From Candidatus Yanofskyibacteriota bacterium (GTDB lineage Bacteria; Patescibacteriota; Minisyncoccia; 2-02-FULL-40-12; IGHO2-12-FULL-4), in contig JACPNK010000004.1 of assembly GCA_016185525.1 (NCBI GenBank), forward strand, positions 17,712-74,816: a stretch of DNA of 57,105 nucleotides, written 5' to 3'. A program made the position numbers and the translations under genes. The notes under the pieces were generated by a model, which saw only the letters and a list, made by a program, of their open reading frames with translations, was not told the DNA's origin and searched no databases. Shown here piece by piece: positions 18,786-28,018 of this stretch. The stretch's first letter is position 1; every line of letters begins with the position of its first letter.

Positions 18786-20591
18786 ATGGACGATAAAATA
18801 AACAAAATTCGCCACTCTTTAGCTCATGTCATGGCCGCCGCGGTGCAGGAAATTTATCCTGATGTAAAATTTGGCATTGGCCCTGTCATTGAAAACGGCT
18901 TTTTTTATGATTTTGATTTTCCCTCTCAAGAAGGCAACAAGACACAGTTAGCCGCCGACATTCTGCCGGAAGCAGAAAAAAGGATGAGAAGTATTATCAA
19001 AAATAACCTGCCGATTGAGCAAGTATTTTTAGATATTGATAAAGCTGAAAAAGACGCAAAGATTCAAGGACAGATTTACAAAGCCGAATTGCTTGAAGAA
19101 ATCAGAAAAGGCGAACGCCCAAGTGCAGAATCTGATACCGAAAAAACAAAAGATGGAAAAATTAGTTTTTATAAAATCGGCAACTTCATAGATCTCTGCA
19201 AAGGCCCTCACGTCAAAAACACCAAAGATCTGCCCGCTGACGGCTTCAAACTGACTCGCCTTGCCGGCGCTTATTGGAAAGGAGACTCCTCAAAACCGCA
19301 AATGCAAAGAATTTACGGAGTCGCTTTTAGCTCTAAAAAAGAACTGGAAAGTTATCTGGAACTTCAAAAAGAAGTAGAAAAAAGAGACCACAGAAAGTTG
19401 GGCGCGGAACTGGATTTGTTTGTTTTTTCGGATCTAGTCGGTAGCGGCCTGCCACTCTGGACCCCCAAAGGTACTTTACTAAGAGACGCTCTAGATAATT
19501 TTGTCTGGGAACTTCGCAAAAAACACGGCTATGAAAGAGTTGACATACCCCACATCACCAAAAAAGACCTCTACGAAAAAAGCGGGCATTGGGAAAAATT
19601 CAAAGATGAGCTGTTTAAGATTACTACCAGAGAAGGTCATCTTTTTACAATGAAGCCCATGAACTGCCCGCATCATGCTCAAATTTATGCCCGTAAAACA
19701 TTCAGCTACCGCGAACTGCCCCAACGCTACGCCTCAACCACTAAAGTTTACCGAGACGAACAAACCGGGGAGCTGGCCGGCCTTTCCAGAGTCAGAGCCA
19801 TAACACAAGATGACGCTCACGTTTTCTGCCGCTATCCTCAAGTTAAAGAAGAGATTCTGAAAATTTGGGAGATTGTAAAAGAATTTTATGAAGCCGCCAG
19901 TTTTAAGTTAGAAATTCGGCTGTCTTTGCATGACCCCAAACATATGGAAAAATATTTAGGCAATGAACAAACTTGGGAAAAAGCCGAAAACCAACTTAGA
20001 GAAATTACAAAAGAAAAAAAAGCCAAAGCCGTTGAGTCTGTTGGCGAAGCGGCTTTTTATGGGCCCAAAATTGATTTTATGGCGAAAGATTCAATCGGCC
20101 GAGAGTGGCAAGTCGCCACAATCCAGCTTGACATGAACCTACCGGAGCGTTTTGACTTAACTTGTGTCAACGAAAAAGGAGAAAAAGAAAGAATCGTTAT
20201 GATCCACGCCGCCATAATGGGTTCCATAGAAAGATATCTATCAATTTTAATTGAACATTATGCCGGCGCTTTCCCCGTTTGGCTTGCCCCAGTCCAAGCA
20301 ATTGTTGTACCGATTTCTGACAAATCAACTTCCTACGGACAAAGCGTCTACGAAAGACTGGTTAAAGAGAACCTAAGAGTAGAAATTGACTCTCGAAGCG
20401 AATCTGTCGGCAAAAAAATAAGAGAGGCTGAAATGCAAAAAATTCCATACATTTTGATTGTGGGCGAAAAAGAGCAAAAAGCCAAGTCGGTTGCCGTAAG
20501 ACAAAGAGGGAAAGGAGACACCGGCTTAGTGAAAATAGAAAAATTCGTAGAAAAAATAGCCAAAGAGATAAAAGAAAAAAAGAGCTCCTAA
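18786..20591 (+). CDS. thrS: Threonine--tRNA ligase
   Basis: RHSLAHVMAAAVQEIYP, MKPMNCPHHAQIYA, HAAIMGSIERYLSILIEHYAGAFPVWLAPVQ. Confidence 0.97.
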   Translation: MDDKINKIRHSLAHVMAAAVQEIYPDVKFGIGPVIENGFFYDFDFPSQEGNKTQLAADILPEAEKRMRSIIKNNLPIEQVFLDIDKAEKDAKIQGQIYKAELLEEIRKGERPSAESDTEKTKDGKISFYKIGNFIDLCKGPHVKNTKDLPADGFKLTRLAGAYWKGDSSKPQMQRIYGVAFSSKKELESYLELQKEVEKRDHRKLGAELDLFVFSDLVGSGLPLWTPKGTLLRDALDNFVWELRKKHGYERVDIPHITKKDLYEKSGHWEKFKDELFKITTREGHLFTMKPMNCPHHAQIYARKTFSYRELPQRYASTTKVYRDEQTGELAGLSRVRAITQDDAHVFCRYPQVKEEILKIWEIVKEFYEAASFKLEIRLSLHDPKHMEKYLGNEQTWEKAENQLREITKEKKAKAVESVGEAAFYGPKIDFMAKDSIGREWQVATIQLDMNLPERFDLTCVNEKGEKERIVMIHAAIMGSIERYLSILIEHYAGAFPVWLAPVQAIVVPISDKSTSYGQSVYERLVKENLRVEIDSRSESVGKKIREAEMQKIPYILIVGEKEQKAKSVAVRQRGKGDTGLVKIEKFVEKIAKEIKEKKSS

Positions 20592-20621
20592 AAAGCCCTC
20601 TCTCGCTTGGCTACTATTTTG

Positions 20622-21164
20622 TCAGTAACCAAGCAAAGAAAATATTTTGTTCCACCCCCAAACAATTACTGCCACATGAAGTATGTCGCTGAAGATAAGA
20701 GTATAAATACCTCCTCTCCAACCGATAGAATCGCAAAAAATAAGACAGAGAGTTCTCAATGCCGGCAGAGGTTCCGCTCCTAAACCAAAAACTGCCAAAT
20801 GGCCGTATCTTTTAACCCATTTGATAAGTCTGTTATTCGGGTCGGTTGCTTTTGAAAAACTTTTTGCAAATTTTACAATAAGATTCCACTGGCCGGAAAT
20901 TTTTAAGACTTGATGGGTTTTTTTGCCTAATTTAATCGCCTCTTGCATTTTAGCATTTTCTTCAATAATTTCCGGTATGGCTTTCCGCCTGAACCAATGC
21001 CAGAAAGCCCACCAGCCCAACATTCCAACCAAAGCCGTCGGTAAAAGTACAAAAAATATTTTCCACGGCCCCACGCCTAACCATCTCAACACCGGACACC
21101 AAACATCAACATTTAAAGCCGCTAAAACCAAGGCTCCCTTAAATTGCCAGTGTCGTTTAAACAA
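20622..21164 (-). CDS. Membrane protein of unknown function
   Basis: 180 aa with several hydrophobic segments. Confidence 0.65.
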   Translation of the reverse strand: MFKRHWQFKGALVLAALNVDVWCPVLRWLGVGPWKIFFVLLPTALVGMLGWWAFWHWFRRKAIPEIIEENAKMQEAIKLGKKTHQVLKISGQWNLIVKFAKSFSKATDPNNRLIKWVKRYGHLAVFGLGAEPLPALRTLCLIFCDSIGWRGGIYTLIFSDILHVAVIVWGWNKIFSLLGY

Positions 21165-21251
21165 AAACTTTACGGGAACAAGCGTTCGGTGTCATATTTC
21201 CCGCCTCCTCGCTTTTCAAATTGCTGTGTTTGTTTTAGATTATGAAAAAAT

Positions 21252-22166
21252 ATGCAAAAAAGCAATCCGCCGGCTGGCGAACCCAAACTTGTGGTTATTC
21301 TCGGACCAACTGCTTCCGGTAAGACATCTTTGTCTTTAAAATTGGCTAAAAAATTTAACGGCGAAATCGTATCAGCCGACTCAAGAGCGATTTATAAAGG
21401 GTTAAACATCGGTTCAGCCAAACCGACCAAAAAAGAAATGGCTGGTATTCCCCACCACTTGATTGATGTTGTGCCGCCTAACAAAACCCTAACTCTTGCC
21501 CAATACAAAAAACTTGCCCTCGCCCAAATTCGTTACATCGCAAGTCACGAGAGGGTGCCTTTTTTGGTTGGCGGGACAGCTTTGTATATTTATTCCGTCA
21601 TAGATAACTGGCTGATTCCTGAAGTTTCACCAAACAAAAAACTTCGCGCCAAATTAGAAAAACTGTCCGCCGAAAAATTGTATGAAAAGTTAGTCAAAAA
21701 AGACCCGGAAGCCAAAAAATTTGTTGACCCCAAAAACAAGCGGCGCATAGTCCGCGCTTTGGAAGTCATTGCCGCCACCGGCAAGCCTTTTTCCCAACAA
21801 AGAGAAAAAGGGCCAAAGCTTTTTGACGTCCTTATTTTGGGAATTAAAAAGTCTCCTAAAGAAACTAAAAAAATAATCGTCAAACGCACCAGACAAATGT
21901 TAAAAGCCGGACTGGTTGCAGAAGTTAAAAATTTGCTAAAAAAGGGTTACTCTCCCAAATCTCCCGCTCTTTCTGGCATCCACTATAAAGAAATTATTGA
22001 ATACCTAAATAAAAAAATATCCCTGCCTGAAGCCGTCTCTCTAATAAACAAAAACGATGAACAACTTGTTCGTCGCCAAATGCAATGGTTTAAAAAAGAC
22101 TCAAGAATCAGGTGGATAAAAAGTCAAAAAGAAGCAGAAAAATTAGTTAAAACTTTTCTCAAGTAG
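21252..22166 (+). CDS. miaA: tRNA dimethylallyltransferase
   Basis: VVILGPTASGKTSLSLKLAKKFNGEIVSADSRAIYKGLNIGSAKPT. Confidence 0.96.
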   Translation: MQKSNPPAGEPKLVVILGPTASGKTSLSLKLAKKFNGEIVSADSRAIYKGLNIGSAKPTKKEMAGIPHHLIDVVPPNKTLTLAQYKKLALAQIRYIASHERVPFLVGGTALYIYSVIDNWLIPEVSPNKKLRAKLEKLSAEKLYEKLVKKDPEAKKFVDPKNKRRIVRALEVIAATGKPFSQQREKGPKLFDVLILGIKKSPKETKKIIVKRTRQMLKAGLVAEVKNLLKKGYSPKSPALSGIHYKEIIEYLNKKISLPEAVSLINKNDEQLVRRQMQWFKKDSRIRWIKSQKEAEKLVKTFLK

Positions 22167-22283
22167 TTCCTGCACTATCTGCGTAATACGTGCCTGGAAT
22201 TCGGCCGCCGAAGTCCTTGAACTCCGACAGATTCGCCTAGTATCCATAAACAATTTACAAGAAATTATTATAAAAGAAAAGTC

Positions 22284-22312
22284 CGCACGGTAAACCGTGC
22301 GGACAAAAAACC
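22284..22312 (-). terminator. Intrinsic terminator hairpin downstream of the 22334-22939 gene
   Basis: GTCCGCACGGTAAACCGTGCGGAC flanked by T/A runs. Confidence 0.7.
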
Positions 22313-22333
22313 AAGATTCTGAGAATCCTAGTC

Positions 22334-22939
22334 TCAAAAACACTTGCGAAAGAAGACCTGGAAGTCACCGCACCACCGGCGCGGATGGCCGAGTGGATCG
22401 GCATTGAAGCTCCAACCAAAGCCGCTCCGTAACACAAGCACCAGCCAGAGGTTGCCATTCACGCCATAGGACAGAAAAAAATTGCCCCAACCGTTAATGA
22501 GCAGACCGGAGTGGCCGCCGGCTTCGTGTATACGGACCAGCTGATAAATCTGGCCCGTCTTAACGACTCGCCTTTCTCTCGGAATCGCTCCTGCGATCTC
22601 AAGAGCGTCGGCCTGTCGCTGAAGACGGCTAACTGTGAGCTCGGCTTCCGGGATATTCTCCTCGACGATACCTCCGAACTGCTCCTGGAAGTTTTTGCCG
22701 AGAAAAGCTACCCTTATGCCGTCTCGGTTGGTTCCGGTACGACCGAGGACTTCAGAAGCGACAAAACGTTTGATAGCCGGGACTCGCACTGTGATAACAT
22801 GTGCGAGTAGGGTCGAAACAACCCCCTTCAGCCACAGCTTGAACTCGTCAAACCGAGCTCGACCATTCTCGCCAGAGCACTGGTCATAGAGTTCTCCGAG
22901 CGGTCCCTTCATTTCTGCAATAGAGACTTCATTTTTCAT
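22334..22939 (-). CDS. Hypothetical protein with near-consensus promoter
   Basis: 201 aa ORF, AAGGAG upstream of ATG; own terminator; leader hairpin 22980-23040. Confidence 0.7.
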   Translation of the reverse strand: MKNEVSIAEMKGPLGELYDQCSGENGRARFDEFKLWLKGVVSTLLAHVITVRVPAIKRFVASEVLGRTGTNRDGIRVAFLGKNFQEQFGGIVEENIPEAELTVSRLQRQADALEIAGAIPRERRVVKTGQIYQLVRIHEAGGHSGLLINGWGNFFLSYGVNGNLWLVLVLRSGFGWSFNADPLGHPRRWCGDFQVFFRKCF

Positions 22940-23071
22940 AACAATCTCCTTTCAAGATTGGCTAGCGGACCACCGGTATGGCAGTCATAGCTATAAATCC
23001 CCAATTTAAATTAGAAACTTATAGCTATGACTGCTTACAGTAAAGATTAAAGAACAGTAGACATGGTTTTA

Positions 23072-23101
23072 ATTATATCATAAACCAAATAATTCTGTCA
23101 A
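23072..23101 (-). promoter_or_regulatory. Consensus promoter for the 22334-22939 gene
   Basis: Minus strand TTGACA-18 nt-TATAAT, overlapping the 3' end of gatB. Confidence 0.7.
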
Positions 23102-24655
23102 TATTTCCTGGACCACTTGCGGGTTTGCCTTGCCTTTTGTTGCCGCCATAACTTGGCCGACCAAAAATTTTAGAGATTCTGTTTTTCCTTTTTTGTAATC
23201 CTCAACGGCTTTGGGATTTTTAGCAACGACTTCCTCCACAGCTTTTTGCAATTCACCGGTATCAGAAACCTGGCCCAGATTTTTTTCTTTCATAATCGCT
23301 TCGGGATGCAGACCAGTCTCGGCCATTTCTTTCAAAACAGCTTTAGCTCCCGTAGAAGAAAGTTTCTCGTGAAAAATCAAAACCATAAGCTCGGCAAAAG
23401 CTTCAGGTGAAATTTTGAATCCTTCCAGTTCGTCAACTTCCAAACCCTTAGCGCTCATTAGCGACGGAAATTCTGTGATAATATAGTTAGCGGAAAGAGT
23501 ATGCAGTTTTGCTGGTAAATGGGCTTCTGTTTTTTCGTTTTGGTTTTGATGAATAACTTTTGCCGCTACATCAAGTTCTGTGGCAACTCTCTCGTAATAA
23601 TCCCCCAAATGCTTAGCAATGGTAAAAATTTCAATTTGAGAGTCATTTAGACCGTACTGTTTTTTAAATCTAATCTTCCTTCCTTCCGGCAATTCCGGCA
23701 TCAAATATTTAATATCTTCCAAATACTTCTCGTCAAAATTTAGTACCGGCAAATCCGGCTCTGGAAAATAGCGATAATCATGCGCCTCTTCTTTGCTTCT
23801 CTGACTGAAAGTTTTTTGTCCAGCTTCATCCCAACCCCGAGTTTCTTGTTTAACTTCTTTTCCCTCTTCCAGCAATTCTGTTTGTCTTTTAATTTCATAT
23901 TCCACAGATTGAGCCGCCGCTCTAATGGAGTTTAAGTTTTTAATCTCAACCTTCGTTCCCAACTTTATAACTTGGGACTTAGAACTTAGAACTTCCGGTC
24001 GAAGTGATATGTTCACTTCGATCCGGTATTGTCCTTTTTCCATGTTGGCATCCGAAACACCAAGATAACGCAAAATCAAACGCAATTTCTCGGCAAATTC
24101 TTTAACCTCTTCCGCGCTGTTTAAATCCGGCTCCGTCACAAGCTCCATCAACGGCACCCCTGCCCTGTTAAAGTCCACCAAGCTATGATCGCCTTTGCTG
24201 TCATGCTGAAGCCGCCCAGCATCTTCCTCTAAGTGAATCCGTGTGATTCGAATGCGCTTAAAGTCTAAGGTCGAAAGACTAATGCTCTGATTATTCTGGC
24301 CTTGGTCGTTAGTCTTTAGACTTTTGTCACTGATCTCCAACCAGCCGTTTGCGCAAAGCGGTCTTTTATATTGGGAAATTTGATAGCCTTTGGGCAAATC
24401 GGGGTAAAAGTAATTTTTTCGGTCAAAATTAGTCTGCTTAGCAATCTCACAATTCAAAGCAAAACCGACTAAAATGGTTTTCTTTATCGCCTCTTCATTT
24501 ATAACCGGGAGAACCCCCGGAAAACCCATACAAATAGGGCAAATGTTTGTATTCGGGTGTTTCTCGTCCGGATCGTTCAACGAATCGCAGAACATTTTTG
24601 TCCTGGTTTTCAGCTCTGCATGAATCTCCAGCCCGATTGTGGGTTTATAGTTCAT
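23078..24655 (-). CDS. gatB: Aspartyl/glutamyl-tRNA amidotransferase subunit B, with repeat-derived insertions
   Basis: IGLEIHAELKTRTKMFC, RITRIHLEEDAGRLQHD, DFNRAGVPLMELVTEPD. Confidence 0.96.
   Translation of the reverse strand: MNYKPTIGLEIHAELKTRTKMFCDSLNDPDEKHPNTNICPICMGFPGVLPVINEEAIKKTILVGFALNCEIAKQTNFDRKNYFYPDLPKGYQISQYKRPLCANGWLEISDKSLKTNDQGQNNQSISLSTLDFKRIRITRIHLEEDAGRLQHDSKGDHSLVDFNRAGVPLMELVTEPDLNSAEEVKEFAEKLRLILRYLGVSDANMEKGQYRIEVNISLRPEVLSSKSQVIKLGTKVEIKNLNSIRAAAQSVEYEIKRQTELLEEGKEVKQETRGWDEAGQKTFSQRSKEEAHDYRYFPEPDLPVLNFDEKYLEDIKYLMPELPEGRKIRFKKQYGLNDSQIEIFTIAKHLGDYYERVATELDVAAKVIHQNQNEKTEAHLPAKLHTLSANYIITEFPSLMSAKGLEVDELEGFKISPEAFAELMVLIFHEKLSSTGAKAVLKEMAETGLHPEAIMKEKNLGQVSDTGELQKAVEEVVAKNPKAVEDYKKGKTESLKFLVGQVMAATKGKANPQVVQEILTELFGL
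24260..24326. repeat. Dispersed GACTAAAGTCTAAGG-type repeat inside gatB coding sequence
   Basis: AAAGTCTAAGGTCGAAAGACTAATGCTCTGATTATTCTGGCCTTGGTCGTTAGTCTTTAGACTTTT; encodes extra SDKSLKTNDQGQNNQSISLSTLDFK between LEI and RIRITRIHLEEDAG. Confidence 0.75.
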
Positions 24656-24678
24656 GTTGGTTATCTTATCACCATTTT

Positions 24679-25194
24679 TTATAACAAAAAAGAGCCCACA
24701 AGGACTCTTTTTTTTAGAGTCAAGAACGTATAAGGGACTGGATTTTCATCGTCTGGATCATGTACTTCTTTTTCGACCTCCAGCCAATCATCTACATCAA
24801 ATTCCGGGAAAAACGCATCCCCTTCAAATTGAGCATCAACTAGCGTCAGATACATTTTGACTGTGGCAGAAAGAAATTGCCGGTATATTGTCGAACCCCC
24901 GATAACCATAACTTCTTCTGTATTTTCTTGAGCTGCATAATAAAGCGCTTCTCTAACAGAATGTGCAACAACGATATTTTTTAAGTGGCACTCTAAGCCC
25001 CTCGTTATAACAATGTTTAGACGTCCGGGAAGTATTTTTCCAATAGACTGGTGTGTCGTACGGCCCATAATGATGGGCTTTCCCATTGTGCATTCCTTGA
25101 AATGCTTAAGATCTGCCGGAAGAAGCCACGGTATACGACCCTTGTTTCCGATAACTCGATTATTATCAAACGCCGCAATTATTGAGATGGTCAT
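24679..25194 (-). CDS. folA: Dihydrofolate reductase
   Basis: ISIIAAFDNNRVIGNKGRIPWLLPADLKHFK, IIMGRTTHQSIG, VMVIGGSTIYRQFL. Confidence 0.95.
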   Translation of the reverse strand: MTISIIAAFDNNRVIGNKGRIPWLLPADLKHFKECTMGKPIIMGRTTHQSIGKILPGRLNIVITRGLECHLKNIVVAHSVREALYYAAQENTEEVMVIGGSTIYRQFLSATVKMYLTLVDAQFEGDAFFPEFDVDDWLEVEKEVHDPDDENPVPYTFLTLKKRVLVGSFLL

Positions 25195-25197
25195 AAT

Positions 25198-26031
25198 CTA
25201 AACAGCCATCTCAGCCTTAATCGAAGGATGGTATTCATAGCCAACAAGCTCAATATCATTCATTGTAAATTTATTAATATCCTTTACTTCGGAATTTAGC
25301 CAAAGCCTAGGAAGCGGAAGAGGTTCCCGAGAAAGTTGTTCGCGTACTTGGTCTAGGTGATTATGATAAATGTGGGTATCAGCAAGCACAATAATCAGCT
25401 CATGTGGCTCCAAGCTAGTAACTTGAGCCACCATGTGTAAAAGAAGCGCATATGAAGCAATATTAAACGGCACTCCGAGAAACATATCACAACTACGCTG
25501 ATACATCGCAAGTGAGAGTTCCTGTTGAGGTGAAACAAAAAATTGATAGAACATATGACACGGGGGAAGAGCCATATTATCAAGTTCGCCAGGATTCCAG
25601 GCAGTAACCACAAGTCGGCGATTGTAAGGATCATTTTTAATACGCTCAATAACTTGACCAAACTGGTCTATCTCTCTACCATCGGGCGCGCGCCACGAAC
25701 GCCACTGTACGCCATATATTCGGCCAAGATCGCCATTGAATCGAGCTTTCGGTTTCCAATATTCCGATTGAGCATTTAGCGTCCAAATAGTTCGGTCATT
25801 TCCCACAAGTTCTCTCAAACGATTATCATCCGAACTGCCTTCAAGAAACCACAGTAGCTCGGCTTTTACCGACTTAAATGCCAGTTTTTTTGTTGTGATA
25901 GCAGGAAATCCATTTCTAAGATCAAACCTCATCGGTTTCAAAAATAGAGCTCGGGTATTTACCCCTGTCCGATTTGGCTTATCGACACCACGCTCAATAA
26001 CCTCTTTAAGAACATCGAGATACTGTCTCAT
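25198..26031 (-). CDS. thyA: Thymidylate synthase
   Basis: RTGVNTRALF, MALPPCHMFYQFFV, RSCDMFLGVPFNIASYALL. Confidence 0.97.
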   Translation of the reverse strand: MRQYLDVLKEVIERGVDKPNRTGVNTRALFLKPMRFDLRNGFPAITTKKLAFKSVKAELLWFLEGSSDDNRLRELVGNDRTIWTLNAQSEYWKPKARFNGDLGRIYGVQWRSWRAPDGREIDQFGQVIERIKNDPYNRRLVVTAWNPGELDNMALPPCHMFYQFFVSPQQELSLAMYQRSCDMFLGVPFNIASYALLLHMVAQVTSLEPHELIIVLADTHIYHNHLDQVREQLSREPLPLPRLWLNSEVKDINKFTMNDIELVGYEYHPSIKAEMAV

Positions 26032-26106
26032 GTTTTTTCCTTTTTTAAAGAACGGTTTTAGAATCTTATCAAAAATAAAAATAAAAAAAAGAGGCCAGCG
26101 GCCTCG

Positions 26107-26844
26107 TTACTTTGCAAATAATTTCTTAACTTCCTGCCAAGCCAGCTCATGAACTTCTGGAATTGTCAGAAGCCTCTGCTCTTCTTTGCTAAAGACATTG
26201 ATTATTTTCCAATAGTCGGGAAATAATTTAGCCGCATACATATACGCCCACCACGATTTCTCTAACATTTCTTTATTAGACTCATGGGCATCCTTTTCCT
26301 TCTCTTCTTTTTTAAGCTGTTCTTCCTTAAGCTCCCAAGCAATCTTCGGCGGTACGTTAAAAAGCAAAACTAGATCGGGCTTTGGTATCTCTAAAAGCTC
26401 ATACTCTGTTTCAAGAAGCCACTTAATAAATTTCTCCTGTTTAACGGTGTCTTTTGCCTTAGCTCCCTGATGACCTATATTGGATTCCATATAACGATTA
26501 GAAACCACCACAAAGCCATCTTTCAAAAGATTAGACAGGCTGAATATGTTATCTTGAGAGAAAGCGGCATCAAATCTGTCTAACGCATAAGCCAAAGAGG
26601 CAAAAAACTTATTGACCTTGTCTGCCGGACCATAACCAGGACGCTCAAAACCGCCATCTTTTTTGCCCAAATATTTTTCAACAAACCAAGCTGCAGGATG
26701 TCCATATCTAGGAAAATCAGTTGTAAACACTTTTGTGACACCATCCGCCCTTAGCCTTTTTTGTAAAAGTCCAAATTGCTCTGTCTTTCCGCTACCGTCT
26801 ATTCCCTCACAAACAATTAACTTGCCGGGATATTTCGCTGACAT
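26107..26844 (-). CDS. tmk: Thymidylate kinase-like protein
   Basis: KLIVCEGIDGSGKTEQ P-loop; VVSNRYMESNIGHQG. Confidence 0.88.
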   Translation of the reverse strand: MSAKYPGKLIVCEGIDGSGKTEQFGLLQKRLRADGVTKVFTTDFPRYGHPAAWFVEKYLGKKDGGFERPGYGPADKVNKFFASLAYALDRFDAAFSQDNIFSLSNLLKDGFVVVSNRYMESNIGHQGAKAKDTVKQEKFIKWLLETEYELLEIPKPDLVLLFNVPPKIAWELKEEQLKKEEKEKDAHESNKEMLEKSWWAYMYAAKLFPDYWKIINVFSKEEQRLLTIPEVHELAWQEVKKLFAK

Positions 26845-26920
26845 ATTTGCTCCTTAAAAAATAGAGAAAGCAACAAGCTTTCTCTATTATAGTCGCAAAA
26901 TATTTTAGCGCAAGCGCGGA

Positions 26921-27148
26921 CTAGCTTTTAATATTTAAGGATTGTTCTATGCGAGACATTCTGCGATTAAGGTTCTTGACTTCACTTCTAACATCCAAAT
27001 CTTTTTTAATTTCTTCAAAGCCATTGGCAGTCATTATTGCTAATTTTCCGACTTCTTCAGTAACTAAACTTTTGACGTCTTCAATATCATCTTTCGTTGC
27101 CAATTTATTTAGTTGTTTATCTAGATATTCCTTAGTAAGTTCTGACAT
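26921..27148 (-). CDS. Small coiled-coil hypothetical protein
   Basis: 75 aa heptad-like ORF. Confidence 0.55.
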   Translation of the reverse strand: MSELTKEYLDKQLNKLATKDDIEDVKSLVTEEVGKLAIMTANGFEEIKKDLDVRSEVKNLNRRMSRIEQSLNIKS

Positions 27149-27189
27149 AACAATTCAATTATATAACTCCTAACAATCTTGGCAAACCA

Positions 27190-27609
27190 CTATTTCACCT
27201 CTACCCCCATATTTCTTGCTGTGCCCTCAATGATTCTCATGGCTCCCTCAACGTCATTGGCATTTAAATCTTCCATTTTCAGTTGAGCTATCTCTCTGAC
27301 TTGACCCTTCGTAACACTGCCGACCTTTTTTTTGTTCGGCTCACCGGAGCCTTTTTCAACTTTAGCCGCCTTGAGCAAAAGACTGGCCGCCGGAGGGGTC
27401 TTTAATTTAAAGTCAAAAGTCCTGTCTTCATAAACGGTAATTTCAGCCGGAATAACCTGCCCCATCTTGTCCCGAGTCGCCTCGTTAAACTTGAGAACAA
27501 ATTCCTGGATATTTAATCCGTGCTGTCCTAAAGCCGGCCCAACCGGAGGCGCCGGTGTTGCCTTACCGGCATCAATCTGAAGTTTTAATACAGTTTTAAT
27601 TTTCTTCAT
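27190..27609 (-). CDS. rplK: 50S ribosomal protein L11
   Basis: [28 protein letters not shown]. Confidence 0.97.
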   Translation of the reverse strand: MKKIKTVLKLQIDAGKATPAPPVGPALGQHGLNIQEFVLKFNEATRDKMGQVIPAEITVYEDRTFDFKLKTPPAASLLLKAAKVEKGSGEPNKKKVGSVTKGQVREIAQLKMEDLNANDVEGAMRIIEGTARNMGVEVK

Positions 27610-27610
27610 A

Positions 27611-27646
27611 AGCTTAAGGTCTAAAGACTAAAGTCTAAGGCTAGAA
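27611..27646. repeat. Left flanking repeat of the four-helix-bundle gene cassette
   Basis: AGCTTAAGGTCTAAAGACTAAAGTCTAAGGCTAGAA. Confidence 0.75.
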
Positions 27647-27984
27647 ATTAAAGATTTAATTTTAGAAGCCAACAAACAACTGTCTTTATAAAAACCGTCA
27701 AATTCGCTTTTCACAATAAAATTTAGATCTAAGGAAATATATAATCCGGTTACGGTTTCGTTAAGTGATCCCAAAGAAATTCTTAGAAATCTTTTAAACT
27801 CTGGGTCCGACTTCTTGTCACTACCTTCCGCTATATTTAAAGCTATGGAAACTGCCGCTCGTCTTAATTGGCTTGTTAGTCCAAAAAGTTCGCTCTTTGG
27901 AAACTTACCTGTAATTTTATAAATATCGGCACTAAACTTTTTTGCTAATTTCCAAATTTCTAAATTCTCAAATCGATAATACAT
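27628..27984 (-). CDS. Four-helix bundle protein (23S rRNA intervening-sequence protein family)
   Basis: FENLEIWKLAKKFSADIYKIT ... QLRRAAVSIALNIAEGSDKKSDPEFKRFLRISLGSLNET. Confidence 0.93.
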   Translation of the reverse strand: MYYRFENLEIWKLAKKFSADIYKITGKFPKSELFGLTSQLRRAAVSIALNIAEGSDKKSDPEFKRFLRISLGSLNETVTGLYISLDLNFIVKSEFDGFYKDSCLLASKIKSLISSLRL

Positions 27985-28018
27985 GCCTTAGTCTTTCGTC
28001 ATTAGACTTTAGTCTTTT
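27985..28018. repeat. Right flanking repeat (inverted) of the four-helix-bundle gene cassette
   Basis: GCCTTAGTCTTTCGTCATTAGACTTTAGTCTTTT. Confidence 0.75.

Noticed and set aside
22380-22440. tRNA-like start GCGGATGGCCGAGTGGATCGG
   Set aside because: Lies inside the 22334-22939 ORF and no cloverleaf or T-arm follows.
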